A DNA stretch of 64,000 bases from Adiantum capillus-veneris (Eukaryota > Streptophyta > Polypodiopsida > Polypodiales > Pteridaceae): the NCBI GenBank assembly GCA_014529385.2, contig CM043971.1, positions 24,481,769-24,545,768 on the forward strand. The letters are read 5' to 3'. This document shows positions 32,263-42,905 of the stretch, one piece after another. Below the pieces are notes generated by a model. It searched no databases. It saw nothing but the letters and a program-made list of their open reading frames with translations, and was not told the DNA's origin. Made by a program: the position numbers and the translations under genes. Each line of letters starts with the position of its first letter. Position 1 is the first letter of the stretch.

Positions 32263-35200
32263 GCATGAGTATTCTCAGCCTGCCCCATATGTAATCACCT
32301 ATGCTTTCACCTTGAAGGCCTGTGTTGTTGACCGAGAAAGGTGTTGTGCTTGGAGCAAGTGTAGAGAATACTCGAGGATGAGATTGCTAGGGAGAGGCTG
32401 TTGGATCTTTGTGCTTCTTTCACTGATTGAAAATTAGCTGGGAAAGAAGAGCTGCTTCCACCATAAGAAAAGGGCCCGCCGCCTTGCGCACAATGGATAG
32501 GGGCTGTTATCAGAGAATTCATGACTTTGGGGGTGGGGGGAGGTATCTACGTCTTCTCATCAGAATCCGGGATGGAAGCTAGAGAATGCCTTGTGGGTAG
32601 ATGCCATTTTTTATAAACCAGTAGGAAGCCACCAAGTCACGAGACCTCCCAGATCCTTGCAACTGGGCACACCCGCATGCTTTTCTGACTCTTGGCGTTA
32701 GCAAGTATGATTGCTCAGATGGCAAATGAGATCGAGTTGACTGGTTACAATTCCTTTTGTTGCAGGTGACATTGCAGGTGATGCTGCTTTTGGTTTCTAG
32801 TGATGTACAGAAAGCCAGAACATTCTTCGTTCAAAAGCTCACAGCTGTATTGAGGCATGAAGAAATAGCTTTAGAAAAGGTAATTACAATAGCTTTATAC
32901 AGTTTTAATGGCTCGTCCTTCAAAACAAAGTATGTCAAGTTGTGCTCCCCTTAATTTCTTCTACCTACTGGTTGATGTATTCCTGGTTTTGGTCGCAGGC
33001 ATCAGGTGAAGGTTGTGTTCTCCTACAGCAGTCATATCTATCCCCTCCCACCTCTTCCTCAAAGCCTTTTCTTTTTGCATGTGAAGTTTTCGTTGTTGGG
33101 TTGCATCTTTATCAGCTAATGCTTGTAGCCGCTTGTTCTCTTTCTCCACCTTCTTCAGCTCTCTTGCCTTTGCTATTTCATCTCTTTTTGCTATTTTGGC
33201 TTTCATACTCTCAATATACTGATTGGAAGTAAGTATCAAGCTGTTGGTATAATCTACAAAGGCCTCTCTATTTACTTGCCGCACGAAAACTTCCATCATC
33301 GGCACTCGCAGAATGTTTACAATGCTACTAGACTGCGCTGAAGTGCCTTGCTGACTGATGTTGAGATTTGTGTTCTCATTTGCAAATATATCTTGCCGCA
33401 TGTTTAGGGTGGGATTAGCAATCTAATTTGCGTTCTCATTGCTGTTGTTTCTCAGCATCATCTGAGGCAGAGTTTGGTTTGCTTCACTTCTTTGCTGCAT
33501 GTTCAGGGTGGGATTAGCAATCTGATTTGTGTTCTCATTGTTGTTGTTTCTCAGCATCATCTGAGGGAGATTTTGGTTTGCTTCACTCCTTTGCCGCATA
33601 TTCAGGGTGAGATTAGCTATCTGATTTGTGTTCTCATTGCTGATGTTTCTCAGCATCATCTGAGGCAGAGTTTGGCTTGCTTCACTTCTTTGCTGCATGT
33701 TCAGGGTGGGATTAGCAATCTGATTTGTGTTCTCATTGTTGTTGTTTTGCAGCATCATCTGAGGGAGAGTTTGGTTTGCTTCACTTCTTTGTTGCATGTT
33801 CAGGGTGGAATTAGCAGCCTGACTTCTATTCTCATTGCTGATGTTACTCAGCATCATCTGAGGGAGGGTTTGGTTTGCTTTACTTCTTTGCTGCACCTGG
33901 AAGTGGTTGATTGTTGAAATGGATGGATGAGGGGTGTCACATACTGGGTGAGAAGATGCTCCTTGTTGTTCAAGACTGTCAAAATAATGGGTTGTATCAT
34001 CGTCTTCCATTAGCCTAGTGTACGTGACCCCATTGATTGTGGGAGTATTTTCAAGAAGTGAATCTTCATCTAGGAGTTGCCTTGCCATGGAGGTGAGTGC
34101 ATGAATGGCTTCATCCTCTCTACTTGGAGGTAGAGGTGTGTTTGGTACCTGTGATAAATCTTCTTCTTCAGCTGTTGTGTCCTCCACAATGTTGATCTGA
34201 TTGCATGGCATGTTGTCAAATTTCACTGCATCAGGGTTAAATGGCCAAATTCCGGTTGCTTTGAAACCTGCTTTAATATTGTCCTCTGTTAGAGCGGAGC
34301 GAATGGCTTTTGCCACAATTGTAGACAATTCTAACTTGCTTGCTTGCCTAGAGCTGGTTCGTAGATGCCAAATGTCCCGCTCTTTGCGAAAGTGAGTCTT
34401 CAAGGATTTGAATACAGATGCATCCAAAGGTTGAAGCTTGTGTGATGTGTGTGCTGGTAGTACAATAATATCTATGCTCGAGTCTCGAGCCTTTTCAAAA
34501 ACTTCCAAGGATACATGACTGACATGGCCATCTAGAATCATAAGATGCCTATTTTCCTTACCGATAAGCTCTATGATAGCTTTGTCGAAGTGCTCCAACC
34601 ATGCTTGAAACAACTCACCCATCATCCATGCCTTTTTCTGCACTGCCATTGCTGCTCCTTTTTCACAATTTTGAATATAGTTTCCCATTATTCGGCTACC
34701 TTTGAAAATGTAATATGATGGAATAGCTTGACCAGCAACATTCATACAGCATAAAACTGTCATCCACTCATGTGAATCACACGTAACATTATACACAGAT
34801 TTAATCCCCTTTCTTGCTAGAACCTTCATACCTTTGTCTCTATATCCTTGAAATCCAGTTTCATATGCATTCCATATGTGTGTAGGTGGATATTTGTGCT
34901 TCTGATATGATGAGTGAAGGTTGTCATGCAAAGACTTTACAATATCGGGTCGAAAGCGGGTTGCCCTTGATTGATCCAAGCTCTCTCCAACACGAAAAAC
35001 TAGATTTGGATGCCGCTTTCGATAGCCAGCCCACCAACTTTTCCCGGGGATTCCATCAGAAAAGAGTGTGTGCCTTGTTTGACAAATTTTTGCCACTTTC
35101 AATTTAACATCCAGCACTGAGACGCCATGACCTAAATCACACTTTCTAAATATCCATTGCAGCAGAGCAGTCTCCTCTTCCTCTGTCAAAACTGTTTGTG

Positions 35201-36627
35201 GTCCTCTTCTCTTCTTGAGAGTTCTTCCTTCTTCCCAATTTGCAATTGATGTTTTACTTATCCCGAATTGCATGGAGAACTTGACCAATGAGAGGCCATT
35301 CTCTTGTGCTTGAAGGGCTTTAGCCATGTCTTCTTCTGTCCACTCACGTTGAATGCGAGGTTTTGTTGTTGTTGGTGGGAACTCTTCAAAAGCGTTGTGA
35401 TCTGGAGGGTCTGGTGCAATTGGTGAATTCCTAGGCTTAGGGAAGGTTGGTTTGGCCACCGTTGCAAGTGGAGGACTTTTGGTTGTAGATCTGCTAGTTC
35501 GTTTATTTTTGTTGATGGGATGAGGTGATGTCTTCGTGCATTTACCTGGTGGAATGGACTTTCCCAGCTTGTCTGCTCCACTTCTATTGGTTTGTGCTCT
35601 ATCTCTTCTCGTTGCCATGTTGTTCCTAAAATGAAACAACCATTAGAAGCATGGTACTTGTACAAAAAAGTCACAAAGATAATAAGTGCATTGACACAGT
35701 GGTATAGTAAGTGATTTGATGTAAAGCACTCTTACAATTGAAGATTTAGTCCTTGTAGGTTTCGAGAAGATGAGAATACTCTTTGACTGAAAACTTTCTC
35801 TTGGGTGCGGGCTGAGTGGACTTCTCAGGGCTAGGCAATCGCTTGTGTAATAATGTGGATGAGGTGCAAGTGGATATACTAGGATCTTTGGGATTTATGA
35901 AGGGAGCTTTCTTTCTGGGTATTCTACAAGCAAAAACAGGCACGACGTGTACCTTGCCAGAGCAGCAAACCCTTCCACTATTTTTATGAAGAAGGAGACT
36001 TGTGCACAACAAACCTTCTAGTTGTGGGTGTCTTTCGATTAGACATGCCTTGTACTCGCAAGGGGCATTGCTCGCCATTGGTGAAAAAGAACACCTGGTT
36101 GTCCTGTTTTGATAGATAGGATGTGTCTTGCTTTGCTATTGCACCTTCAAGGAGGCTTTCTGTTGTTGAACTCAACGTGTGGGAACTGGCTTGGTGCTAC
36201 CAAGAGTTGATTGCATTCTGTTTGCTGCACTTCTACACCTTTGCCATGGATTAGTGCAGGAAGAGGCCTGTTGTGTGAAGAGCTGAATGGATGTACTGAC
36301 CAGAAAACTTTCTGTTTCTGTTGGGGGAGTATTGTTGCATACAGTAGTTGGTTATCCTGGTTATGTGATGTTATACCATATAGGAAGTTCAGTGATATCT
36401 AGTTGTGGAAAGGTGAGAGTGGAGGAAGGAGATTGCAGTAGGAGAAGGTCGATTGTAAGAGGTCGTGGATGGTTTATGTTCTTGTGATTGAGAATAAACT
36501 TTGTGAGTGCAAGGCCGCATGCTTGTTAATTTTCACGCTTCTACTGGCAGTCATTTGTCATGAGTACCGATGGGTCTATTATCATGTGCAGGTCAAAATT
36601 GTGTTCAAGGAAGATCGCGTATCATAA
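32000..36627 (+). CDS. putative small spliced host gene (83 aa), Tigger in its second intron
   Basis: Model: exon 1 32000-32113 (MPSDLKRLQSGGQ, then MPVSDSIEESIAREALFATD; GC-type donor ATG/GCAAGT), exon 2 32778-32879 (VSSDVQKARTFFVQKLTAVL, RHEEIALEK; acceptor ATTGCAG, donor AAAAG/GTAATT), exon 3 36592-36627 (acceptor CATGTGCAG; VKIVFKEDRVS, stop). All junctions are phase 0 and exon lengths are multiples of three. The 3.7-kb intron 2 contains the minus-strand pogo/Tigger gene. I do not recognise the protein; exon 2 looks helical and charged. A CT microsatellite (32228-32260) lies in intron 1. The upstream open frame back to 31922 starts with GTG and may be part of a longer exon 1. Exons are short, so this could be coincidence. 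Confidence 0.35.
32228..32260. repeat. (CT)n microsatellite
   Basis: About 16 CT dinucleotides, within the presumed first intron of the small host gene. Confidence 0.9.
32961..33422 (-). pseudogene. C-terminal extension of the Tigger protein beyond the stop
   Basis: Directly after the TAG at 33423-33425 the same frame continues IANPTLNMRQDIFANENTN, which completes one more copy of the 33-residue repeat, then MEVFVRQVNREAFVDY and a strongly charged coiled coil (AKARELKKVEKENKRLQALA). It ends at 32961. The repeat register shows that the stop replaced a Gln codon (CAG to TAG). The ancestral protein was therefore about 890 residues. Confidence 0.75.
33396..33900 (-). repeat. five to six tandem 99-bp units in the Tigger gene
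   Basis: Period about 99 bp (33 codons). On the plus strand the landmark GCATGTTCAGGGTGGGATTA recurs at roughly 33396, 33493, 33594, 33691 and 33790. The protein unit is NMQQRSEANQTLPQMML followed by an Asn-rich linker RNNNNENTNQIANPTL. Confidence 0.85.
33423..35639 (-). CDS. pogo/Tigger-type transposase with first catalytic Asp replaced
   Basis: 738 uninterrupted codons. A likely true start is the second Met (MATRRDRAQTN, 35618), because a splice acceptor (TCATTTTAG) sits just before it. Domains in order: basic N-terminus; psq-type helix-turn-helix (WTEEDMAKALQAQENGLSLV to ISKTSIANWEEG); CENP-B/Tc5 helix-turn-helix (GKSWWAGYRKRHPNL); DDE_1 catalytic domain with HIWNAYETGFQG, LMILDGHVSHVS and LPAHTSHKLQPLDASVFKS. 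Family members have N-x-D-E-T-G at the first position; here Asp is Tyr (codon 34863-34865, one base from GAT). The other two Asp are kept. The C-terminus is a 33-residue tandem repeat and ends at a TAG 33423-33425. It is predicted to bind DNA but to be catalytically dead, either a recent mutant or a domestication intermediate. Confidence 0.85.
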   Translation of the reverse strand: MFHFRNNMATRRDRAQTNRSGADKLGKSIPPGKCTKTSPHPINKNKRTSRSTTKSPPLATVAKPTFPKPRNSPIAPDPPDHNAFEEFPPTTTKPRIQREWTEEDMAKALQAQENGLSLVKFSMQFGISKTSIANWEEGRTLKKRRGPQTVLTEEEETALLQWIFRKCDLGHGVSVLDVKLKVAKICQTRHTLFSDGIPGKSWWAGYRKRHPNLVFRVGESLDQSRATRFRPDIVKSLHDNLHSSYQKHKYPPTHIWNAYETGFQGYRDKGMKVLARKGIKSVYNVTCDSHEWMTVLCCMNVAGQAIPSYYIFKGSRIMGNYIQNCEKGAAMAVQKKAWMMGELFQAWLEHFDKAIIELIGKENRHLMILDGHVSHVSLEVFEKARDSSIDIIVLPAHTSHKLQPLDASVFKSLKTHFRKERDIWHLRTSSRQASKLELSTIVAKAIRSALTEDNIKAGFKATGIWPFNPDAVKFDNMPCNQINIVEDTTAEEEDLSQVPNTPLPPSREDEAIHALTSMARQLLDEDSLLENTPTINGVTYTRLMEDDDTTHYFDSLEQQGASSHPVCDTPHPSISTINHFQVQQRSKANQTLPQMMLSNISNENRSQAANSTLNMQQRSEANQTLPQMMLQNNNNENTNQIANPTLNMQQRSEASQTLPQMMLRNISNENTNQIANLTLNMRQRSEANQNLPQMMLRNNNNENTNQIANPTLNMQQRSEANQTLPQMMLRNNSNENAN
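35746..36078 (-). CDS. hypothetical 110-aa ORF upstream of the Tigger transposase
   Basis: Starts MASNAPCEYKACLIERHPQL, then LLCTSLLLHKNSGRVCCSGK and VHVVPVFACRIPRKK, with a basic Ser/Pro-rich C-terminal half. Cysteines are clustered in the first 55 residues (C7, C12, then LLC, CC, AC), which could form a small metal-binding module. It sits 107 bases upstream of the transposase frame on the same strand. A donor-like CAATT/GTAAGAG just after its stop and the acceptor before MATRR suggest one transcript. It could be an upstream ORF or an exon of the element. Function unknown. Confidence 0.4.
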   Translation of the reverse strand: MASNAPCEYKACLIERHPQLEGLLCTSLLLHKNSGRVCCSGKVHVVPVFACRIPRKKAPFINPKDPSISTCTSSTLLHKRLPSPEKSTQPAPKRKFSVKEYSHLLETYKD

Positions 36628-37260
36628 GAGGAACGATGGACAGGCTGTGGCGTGCTGGGATTTCGTGAGTGGAGGCAAAGCCAGGGTCTAGTCAAGGACC
36701 AGGCAGGCACTTGTTGCGCTCATCATGCCATGCGATAAATTGTACTTTTAATAGCGCAAGTTATTACCTATTCTGACCTTTGAATGGTCCTAATTTTTGT
36801 ACATCTTTTGGACCCCTTTCCACTGCTGGATCCTCTACCCTATATGGAGATATTTATTACATGTATAGATGTTGGGAGCTTCATGAAGACCCTACTACAA
36901 CAATTTTTTTATCAAGCACTAGCTAGACCCAATTCAATACTTGCATCAAAAATGAACATTTCCTCTTTTATCAACTCATAGAAATCATGATCAACATACT
37001 CATCATACTCCAAGGTCGACTTTGTAATGCAAGTGTTGGGTTCCAAGCCCGACACTCATTGCCCAAAATAGGAGAATTTTTTTTCACACTAGAATGTTTT
37101 CCAAGATCACCCGGGTTTTCCCCGCTTCAAGAATGGTGCTTATAAACTAGGGTTTACACTTGACTGGACAAAACAAGTTAAAAGTAATTTAGTAACTAGT
37201 TTTGTGGTCTCGAACACCCAAAAAACCATAAAAATCACCTAATGACCTCCAACCTCTTCT
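36628..37260. other. no gene seen
   Basis: Mixed AT-rich sequence after the presumed last exon of the small host gene; no coding or repeat signal recognised. Confidence 0.45.
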
Positions 37261-37546
37261 CTTGGGGATAGGCTCACAAATTTATCACTCTACTCTACTG
37301 GGTCTATATTGTTTTATTAGCGCAAATCTTCCAAGATCCCCCCTTCTCGACTTTCCGTGCAAAGCTGTCATGCCCCCCCCCCCGGTGGGCACTACGCAGA
37401 CATCCTATAGAGCTCTAGCAGATATGACACATAGCTCCTCCTGGCCCTATCCGGCCTTCGTCGGCCTGCCTGTGCTCGATAGGTGCTCCACCTGCACCCG
37501 CAAAGGCAATGGCAAAAATACACACACATAGTCATTGTGCTGCAGA

Positions 37547-37598
<52 letters not shown>

Positions 37599-37687
37599 TC
37601 AGCATATTTTGGTGCAGCTCCATCCCCTCTCTCACGACGTCTCCCGACTGGTCTAAAGGGATTTGGAGTTGCTTCCCACACAGACAT

Positions 37688-37744
<57 letters not shown>

Positions 37745-38708
37745 CTGCAGCCAATCACTCACTCTTGCTTTCAATAGCATTGTCGTGCACACTCGTCTCC
37801 ATCTCCATTTGCGTTCTCCTCTGAGTAGCACTCTTGTCATGCTATGCCTTGCTTGCGTCCTACTTCACAACCACTTGTATTAGTTTTCCCCCTGACCTTG
37901 GGGCCTATCTGCAGCACCGCGCTTCACAAACCCCCTTTCCGTGCCCGTTGCCCTACATGCCTACCTTGGCCTCCTCATACTCGCGCATCTCGAGCAACAT
38001 ACAACACCTTCATCCAGCGTTGCCTGGCAGCACCTGGACTCTGACAGCCTCCCTTGCTCACAACACCCTGCTTACAAGCTCTAGAATCCCATCTTCCTCT
38101 CGCGCGTACTCGAAAAGAGACACAGATAGACTTGCAAAGCCTCAGGAAAAGAGAGATAAATATCTTGAAAAGGAGTGACATCTGTTAAATTCCCCACTCT
38201 CCGTTTCAACTCACCTTATTCAAAAAGAATTCCGCCGGGGTATCTAGAATAGATACCCCTTATTCTAGATACCCCTTAATACACCCCCAAACCAAGATTG
38301 GCCGGACCTACATACTGGGTCACATACTGGGTCCAACGCAAGATCCATTAATTAATTTCCTCACAAGATCCCCCTACGCCTTAACAATCGAGCCGAATGT
38401 CTCCGTTGCATCAGGTACACACGATTCGCTCCCCTACATTGCCCTGACCAGCTGTGCATCGCCCTCTCAGTCCACTCCTGCTCCTACCCCTGCCCTCAGC
38501 ATGCAAGCGACGGCAGCTCCTCATGCGCTGTTTCTGCTGCAGCTCCTCATGCGCGCGGCATGCATGCCTTTTGCGTGCACAGGAGAGAGAGCAGCTTGGT
38601 CTTGCTCTACATGACAATCCTGAACACCTGCGTCAATGGCGCCCGTTCGCTCTCGAGCGCCCACGACCTCCAACAACGTTGCAATCCACAGCTTGATCGT
38701 CCGTCGCA

Positions 38709-38760
<52 letters not shown>

Positions 38761-39029
38761 TGCGCATACTGGGGCGTCCCAATCCTCAGCACCGACGTCT
38801 GTCAGTCCACGGCTCTAACAAACGACATCGATATGCCCCCGACAAAACAAAAAAAAATCATGCTATCTCTCTCTCTCTCTATCTCTCTCTCTCTCTCTAT
38901 CTCTGTCTCCACGTGCCAGATTTTTCCTTTTCCCTTTCAACCTTTTGCAAGGATCTTTCCAGATTCGGTTTAATTGACGTGCTTGCAAAGCTTGGGACCA
39001 CATACTTGGGGATAGGCTCACAAATTTAT
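37261..39029. repeat. GA-rich segment bounded by 25-bp direct repeats
   Basis: CTTGGGGATAGGCTCACAAA plus TTTAT occurs identically at 37261-37285 and 39005-39029. Between them lie three (GA)n tracts (37550-37596, 37694-37741, 38717-38758) and a (CT)n run (38868-38902). The first and third GA tracts are each followed by related sequence (GCCTCAGCATATTTTGGTGC and GCCTGCGCATACTGGGGCG), so an older internal duplication is present. No credible coding frame; ORFs reading RERERE or SLSLSL are artefacts. Confidence 0.65.
38237..38275. repeat. 14-bp perfect inverted repeat
   Basis: GGGGTATCTAGAAT (38237-38250) faces ATTCTAGATACCCC (38262-38275) across 11 bases that include a further GATACCCC. Could form a small hairpin. 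Confidence 0.7.
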
Positions 39030-40316
39030 GGTTTACAATTACAATGTGAGGGGTTTTAATACTGACAACTATTTTTAGTGGCCTTCGAGAAAAACATAAC
39101 AAAATTGGTGACTTTTGATGGGCCTCGATGCCCGTATGGATTCTTTTTCCATACTTTTGTCACTCTTTTATAGCTTTAGATATGTATATAAATGTATCTA
39201 TATGTAAAATAAATACTTTTACCTATGTACAACCATGTAAACACATGTATAGAGCAAGAGAAGATCTTTGTGTGTGTACTATGTGTGCAAGGAGAGAGGT
39301 GAGTGTAGAAGCTTACTAAGATGCTCACATCTGTAGGACATGACAATTTGAGGGAAAGAAAATCCAAACATTGCTATGTTAGGTACCCAGAAGGAAATTT
39401 AGACATTTGTCTAAGCAACAAAATTAGCAACATTTATGCCACTGAATATGCCATCACAAGAATGCCATGAATGCATCAGATCATGCTGACAACATCAAAG
39501 TTTACACAAAATTGGTATTTAGTGTACTTTTAAAGATCAAGTCCACAATTCCAGCTAATTTTCGGGATCCTTCAAGCAACATAGGAACAAGAACCAGTAG
39601 AGTCCTTTAAATTTTAATAAAAACTAGATATTTGTTTAAAATTATATTTTCCTTATTTATTCTTAGAACCATTGAGCAACATCTTTTGGCATGTAAGATG
39701 AGTCTAGTGGCAAGGCCATGCATTTATGTCTAGTTTAGTACCCCAAGGTCTTCCCAAGGGTCCTTTTATGGTATGGTATCATAGGAGTTTACAATAGCAG
39801 GTGTTGTTAGCTTAAAGAAAAGTAGATTTTACGGAGGAGGATTGTGTAGAATAAGGCTTGGCCCCTTATTCTACAAATTTTTCTCTAAGATTGATTATTT
39901 TTCAAGAAACCATGTACACCATTTATTCTAGAATCAAAAGTGCAAAGTTTAAAAAACCACAAAATTGACTGCTAAATTTGAAGCCTATAACAAGTTCACA
40001 CTGTTTGAAGCCTAAAACAAGTTCACACTGTTTGAAGCCTAAAATAAGTTCACACTGTTTTTTTTAAAAGTAGTATATGCATAGATTTTTATAGTGTACA
40101 TGTCCAAGTATTTTTCAAAAACCTTTTTTGAAGGTTTTCAAGGAGTCTACATAGAATATCAAATGTTTAGAGCAATTTTTGTTCAATTGTACATAAAAGA
40201 TGGCTCTTGGAAAATATTAATTTAATATGAAATTATTTATTTGCATTTCTTTAACTCCCTACTTGTCTTGAGGAAAAATCCCTAAGGTTTTTTGTGGTGC
40301 AAAAGAAGCAGAATTT
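39030..40316. other. no gene seen; three 27-bp tandem units
   Basis: AT-rich spacer. The only structure is a triple repeat at 39977-40057 of a 27-base unit (TTTGAAGCCTAAAACAAG then TTCACACTG) with one or two differences per copy. Confidence 0.6.
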
Positions 40317-41656
40317 GTGAAAAAAATTCTTATAGCTACCACAAAAGTGGCTTCAGACGATCATTTGCAATGGGCATTTGATCCACTGCAGGCAAAGTTC
40401 AATAATTTTGTGATTGAACTTATCGAACAGTGTTGGCTCAACCTGTGCAGTGCATTTCCTGTTTCATTTGACCCAACTCTGTGCACTAATGGAATGATGC
40501 ATAACACAATAAAGCAATTATTGGGCCAAGTCACCAGAAGCTTTGAGAGTATGGTTCATACAAAAATCAAAACCAAACTTGGAATCAAAGAGTGAATGCA
40601 GCTTGTGGCACACCTACATTCAAAATTGAAGAGCAAGGATAAGATCAAAGACTCTTCAAAATGTCCTAGGATAGAAGAGGATGTACCTCCTCCTTCAGGT
40701 GTTGAGCCCTTAGTTGTACACCTGGATCATACGACATGTCCTCTTTTCCTACACTTACTTGGGGAGCATTCTATCTTTCATTTGTAAGCACCCCAATTAG
40801 GTGAGGGACGTGTTGCAAATGTGAAACAAGTTTCAGTGGCCCATCCTCTCTTCAAGGATCATGTCTATGCAGAAAAGATCTACAAGGACCAGGTAGGAAG
40901 CAAGCCGGTATTACAAATTGTGCTAGAAGAGGCAACTGCTACAATTGTTCAACATTGTGGCATGATATTACCCCGTGCTCTTGTTCGTTATAGAAAAATG
41001 CCTATGTTGATCTTCAAGCTTTGGAATGGAGGTCATATTGAGCAGTGGATTCAGGCATGTCATCATGATGGAAGAAATCCTGCAACAATCAGAGAGTTTC
41101 AACACACATATGGAACTGTACAACAGTTCACAAACAACATTTTGCTGATCTGCAATGCTCTTCTGCAGACAATGAAATTTGTGCATAGTCACGACTTCAT
41201 TCACAATGATCTACACACTAGAAATATTTCTACTACTTTTTGGCGAGTGAGGAGTGTATGTTGGCATTGCACTGGGGACAAAGTACACCATCAAACACTT
41301 TGGCAACATATCCCAAGCTGCCAAATATCACCCCTCAAACCAAAGCTTAATTTGAGCGAGATTATCCATGGACTTCCACAAAAAATATCAAGACCCATCC
41401 TCCTGCTTTCACCAAAGCATCTGATATATATAGTCTCTCATATATTCTTAGACACTTGGTTGTGTGTACTCCAGAGCCCTTCGAGGTTCTCAAGCGAAAA
41501 GTTTTGCGAAATGTAAACAAACATCTTGCCAGTGGAAAATTCTCCAAACCCTTAGATAGACCTAAAATATGGGATTTAAGCCTTTGTTTGAATGGAGCCC
41601 ATAATATTGGCTATCATGTTGTAACCAGATCTCGTTTGAGGCTTGTTGATGATTAG
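40317..41656 (+). pseudogene. protein kinase-like gene, decayed
   Basis: Three successive frames (40317-40595, 40596-40787, 40821-41516) and a tail (41456-41656). The second half carries PMLIFKLWNGGHIEQWIQA and then LQTMKFVHSHDFIHNDLHTR followed by NI, which matches the kinase catalytic loop (H-x-D-L-x(4)-N). The frame shifts just after this loop; the other frame reads VYVGIALGTKYTIKHFGN where the Asp-Phe-Gly segment and activation loop should be, without a clear DFG. The N-terminal part (WAFDPLQAKFNNFVIELIEQ and MMHNTIKQLLGQVTRSFES) is helical and unrecognised. LINE 2 inserted about 130 bases downstream. Kinase fold likely from the loop motif; activity impossible in this copy. Confidence 0.45.
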
Positions 41657-41790
41657 ACAAGTAACAAACTTTTTTGTCACTAATGGTGTGCAATGTGTGG
41701 TGATATTTCAAACTACATCTTTAATTGTATTTTCAGTTACGTCTTTAAAGTTTTTCAAGTTAAGGTTTTAAAGTATTTCAAGTTGGACAC

Positions 41791-42905
41791 ATGCAGAGAC
41801 ATCCTCCGAACCAGGGGCTCCATCGGAGGAGGGGTGGTAGCAGGCCCGTGGCCGACGACACCAGGGGCCATAGCGTCAGCCTGGCACTCAGATGCCTACT
41901 CAGCAGTAGTGGGTTCCCACGAGGAACCGCTTTGGTCCTCTTGAGCAGGAGGAGATCCCTGCGCCAGCCCCCACCTCTGCTTCACCCTCGACAGCCGCTC
42001 CCCCCCCCCAGAGTTCCCCCCTTCTCCTTCATCCTCCCCCCCACCTTCTACTCCCATCGCCTCTCCACCTCGCCCCTTTACCTCTGTTGCCCCACCCCGC
42101 CCCTCTTCTCCTCCGCTCCCCCCTGCTCCTTCTCCCCCCCCCCCCCCCCTCCTGCTCCAGTTTCACAGTCGACTCAGGAGATAGGTCCCTCTCCGGCGGC
42201 TAGGAGATCTCTTGGTAGCGCCTTTGCCACGAGTCGCCTAGCGCGAGAGGGTCAGCCTTTCTTGCGGCCCCCTTTCCAGATTCAGACATCTTCCCTTGCA
42301 GCTATCCCTCGTGGTCTGACGAGCATTAACATCCAACGCCGCTGGGACTTCTTCGACTATGGGTTCACTCATTTTCTCAGCGATTCCGCAGCAGACCATG
42401 AGGCAACCTGCTTCAGGGTCCATGTTTTGTTCCTCGCCGCTAGGGGGACAAAGGCCTTGGACTCAGAGTTGGTTTCTCCTTCCCCCTTTGTGGTAGGGCC
42501 GAGACAGAGTGGTCCCTCGACTCAGTGGTGGGATGGTTGCATACAAAGGTCCTAGAGTTCTCTCACCACATGGGAGAACTTGGAGTTACAGATTTGTTGC
42601 AGACTTTGTGGCCATTGGCCAAGTTTGCGGTGACACCCCCAGACTCATCAGGATGTAGGCACATTGTGGTGTACTTCTTTGCTCATACGCAATATTTTCC
42701 TTGCTATGTATACATTCATGAGGACTCTTGGATAGAGGAGGTTTCTTTACGCACGGCTCGCTCTGCTTGGGCTTGGGCTAGGCACTCACTGCAGTCACGC
42801 TTATCTAGAGGATGCTTGGATGCGGATTACTCCCCATCCAAGTCAGCCTTGAAGATAGCCCGTCTTGCTGTTGCGGAAGCATCTGTTCTCTCTTGCTCCC
42901 CATGA
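41791..42905 (+). pseudogene. LINE 2 ORF1
   Basis: Two frames. 41791-42555 is very rich in Pro, Ser and Arg (HPRQPLPPPRVPPFS and a run of Pro), then FQIQTSSLAAIPRGLTSINI and RRWDFFDYGFTHFLSD. 42525-42905 continues with FSHHMGELGVTDLLQTLWPL, VYFFAHTQYFPCYVYIHEDS and ARSAWAWARHSLQSRL. The frameshift lies near 42530. The Pro/Ser-rich N-terminus with a structured C-terminal half fits a LINE ORF1 nucleic-acid-binding protein, but I see no CCHC knuckle. The stop TGA overlaps the ORF2 start as ATGA (42902-42905). Confidence 0.55.

Noticed and set aside
37441-38980. Many overlapping ORFs rich in RERERE or SLSLSL
   Set aside because: They are translations of (GA)n and (CT)n microsatellites in all frames.
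41990-42160. C-rich runs in LINE 2 ORF1 as a separate proline-rich gene
   Set aside because: They lie within the LINE target duplications and in the ORF1 frame; the poly-C runs may have changed length by slippage.
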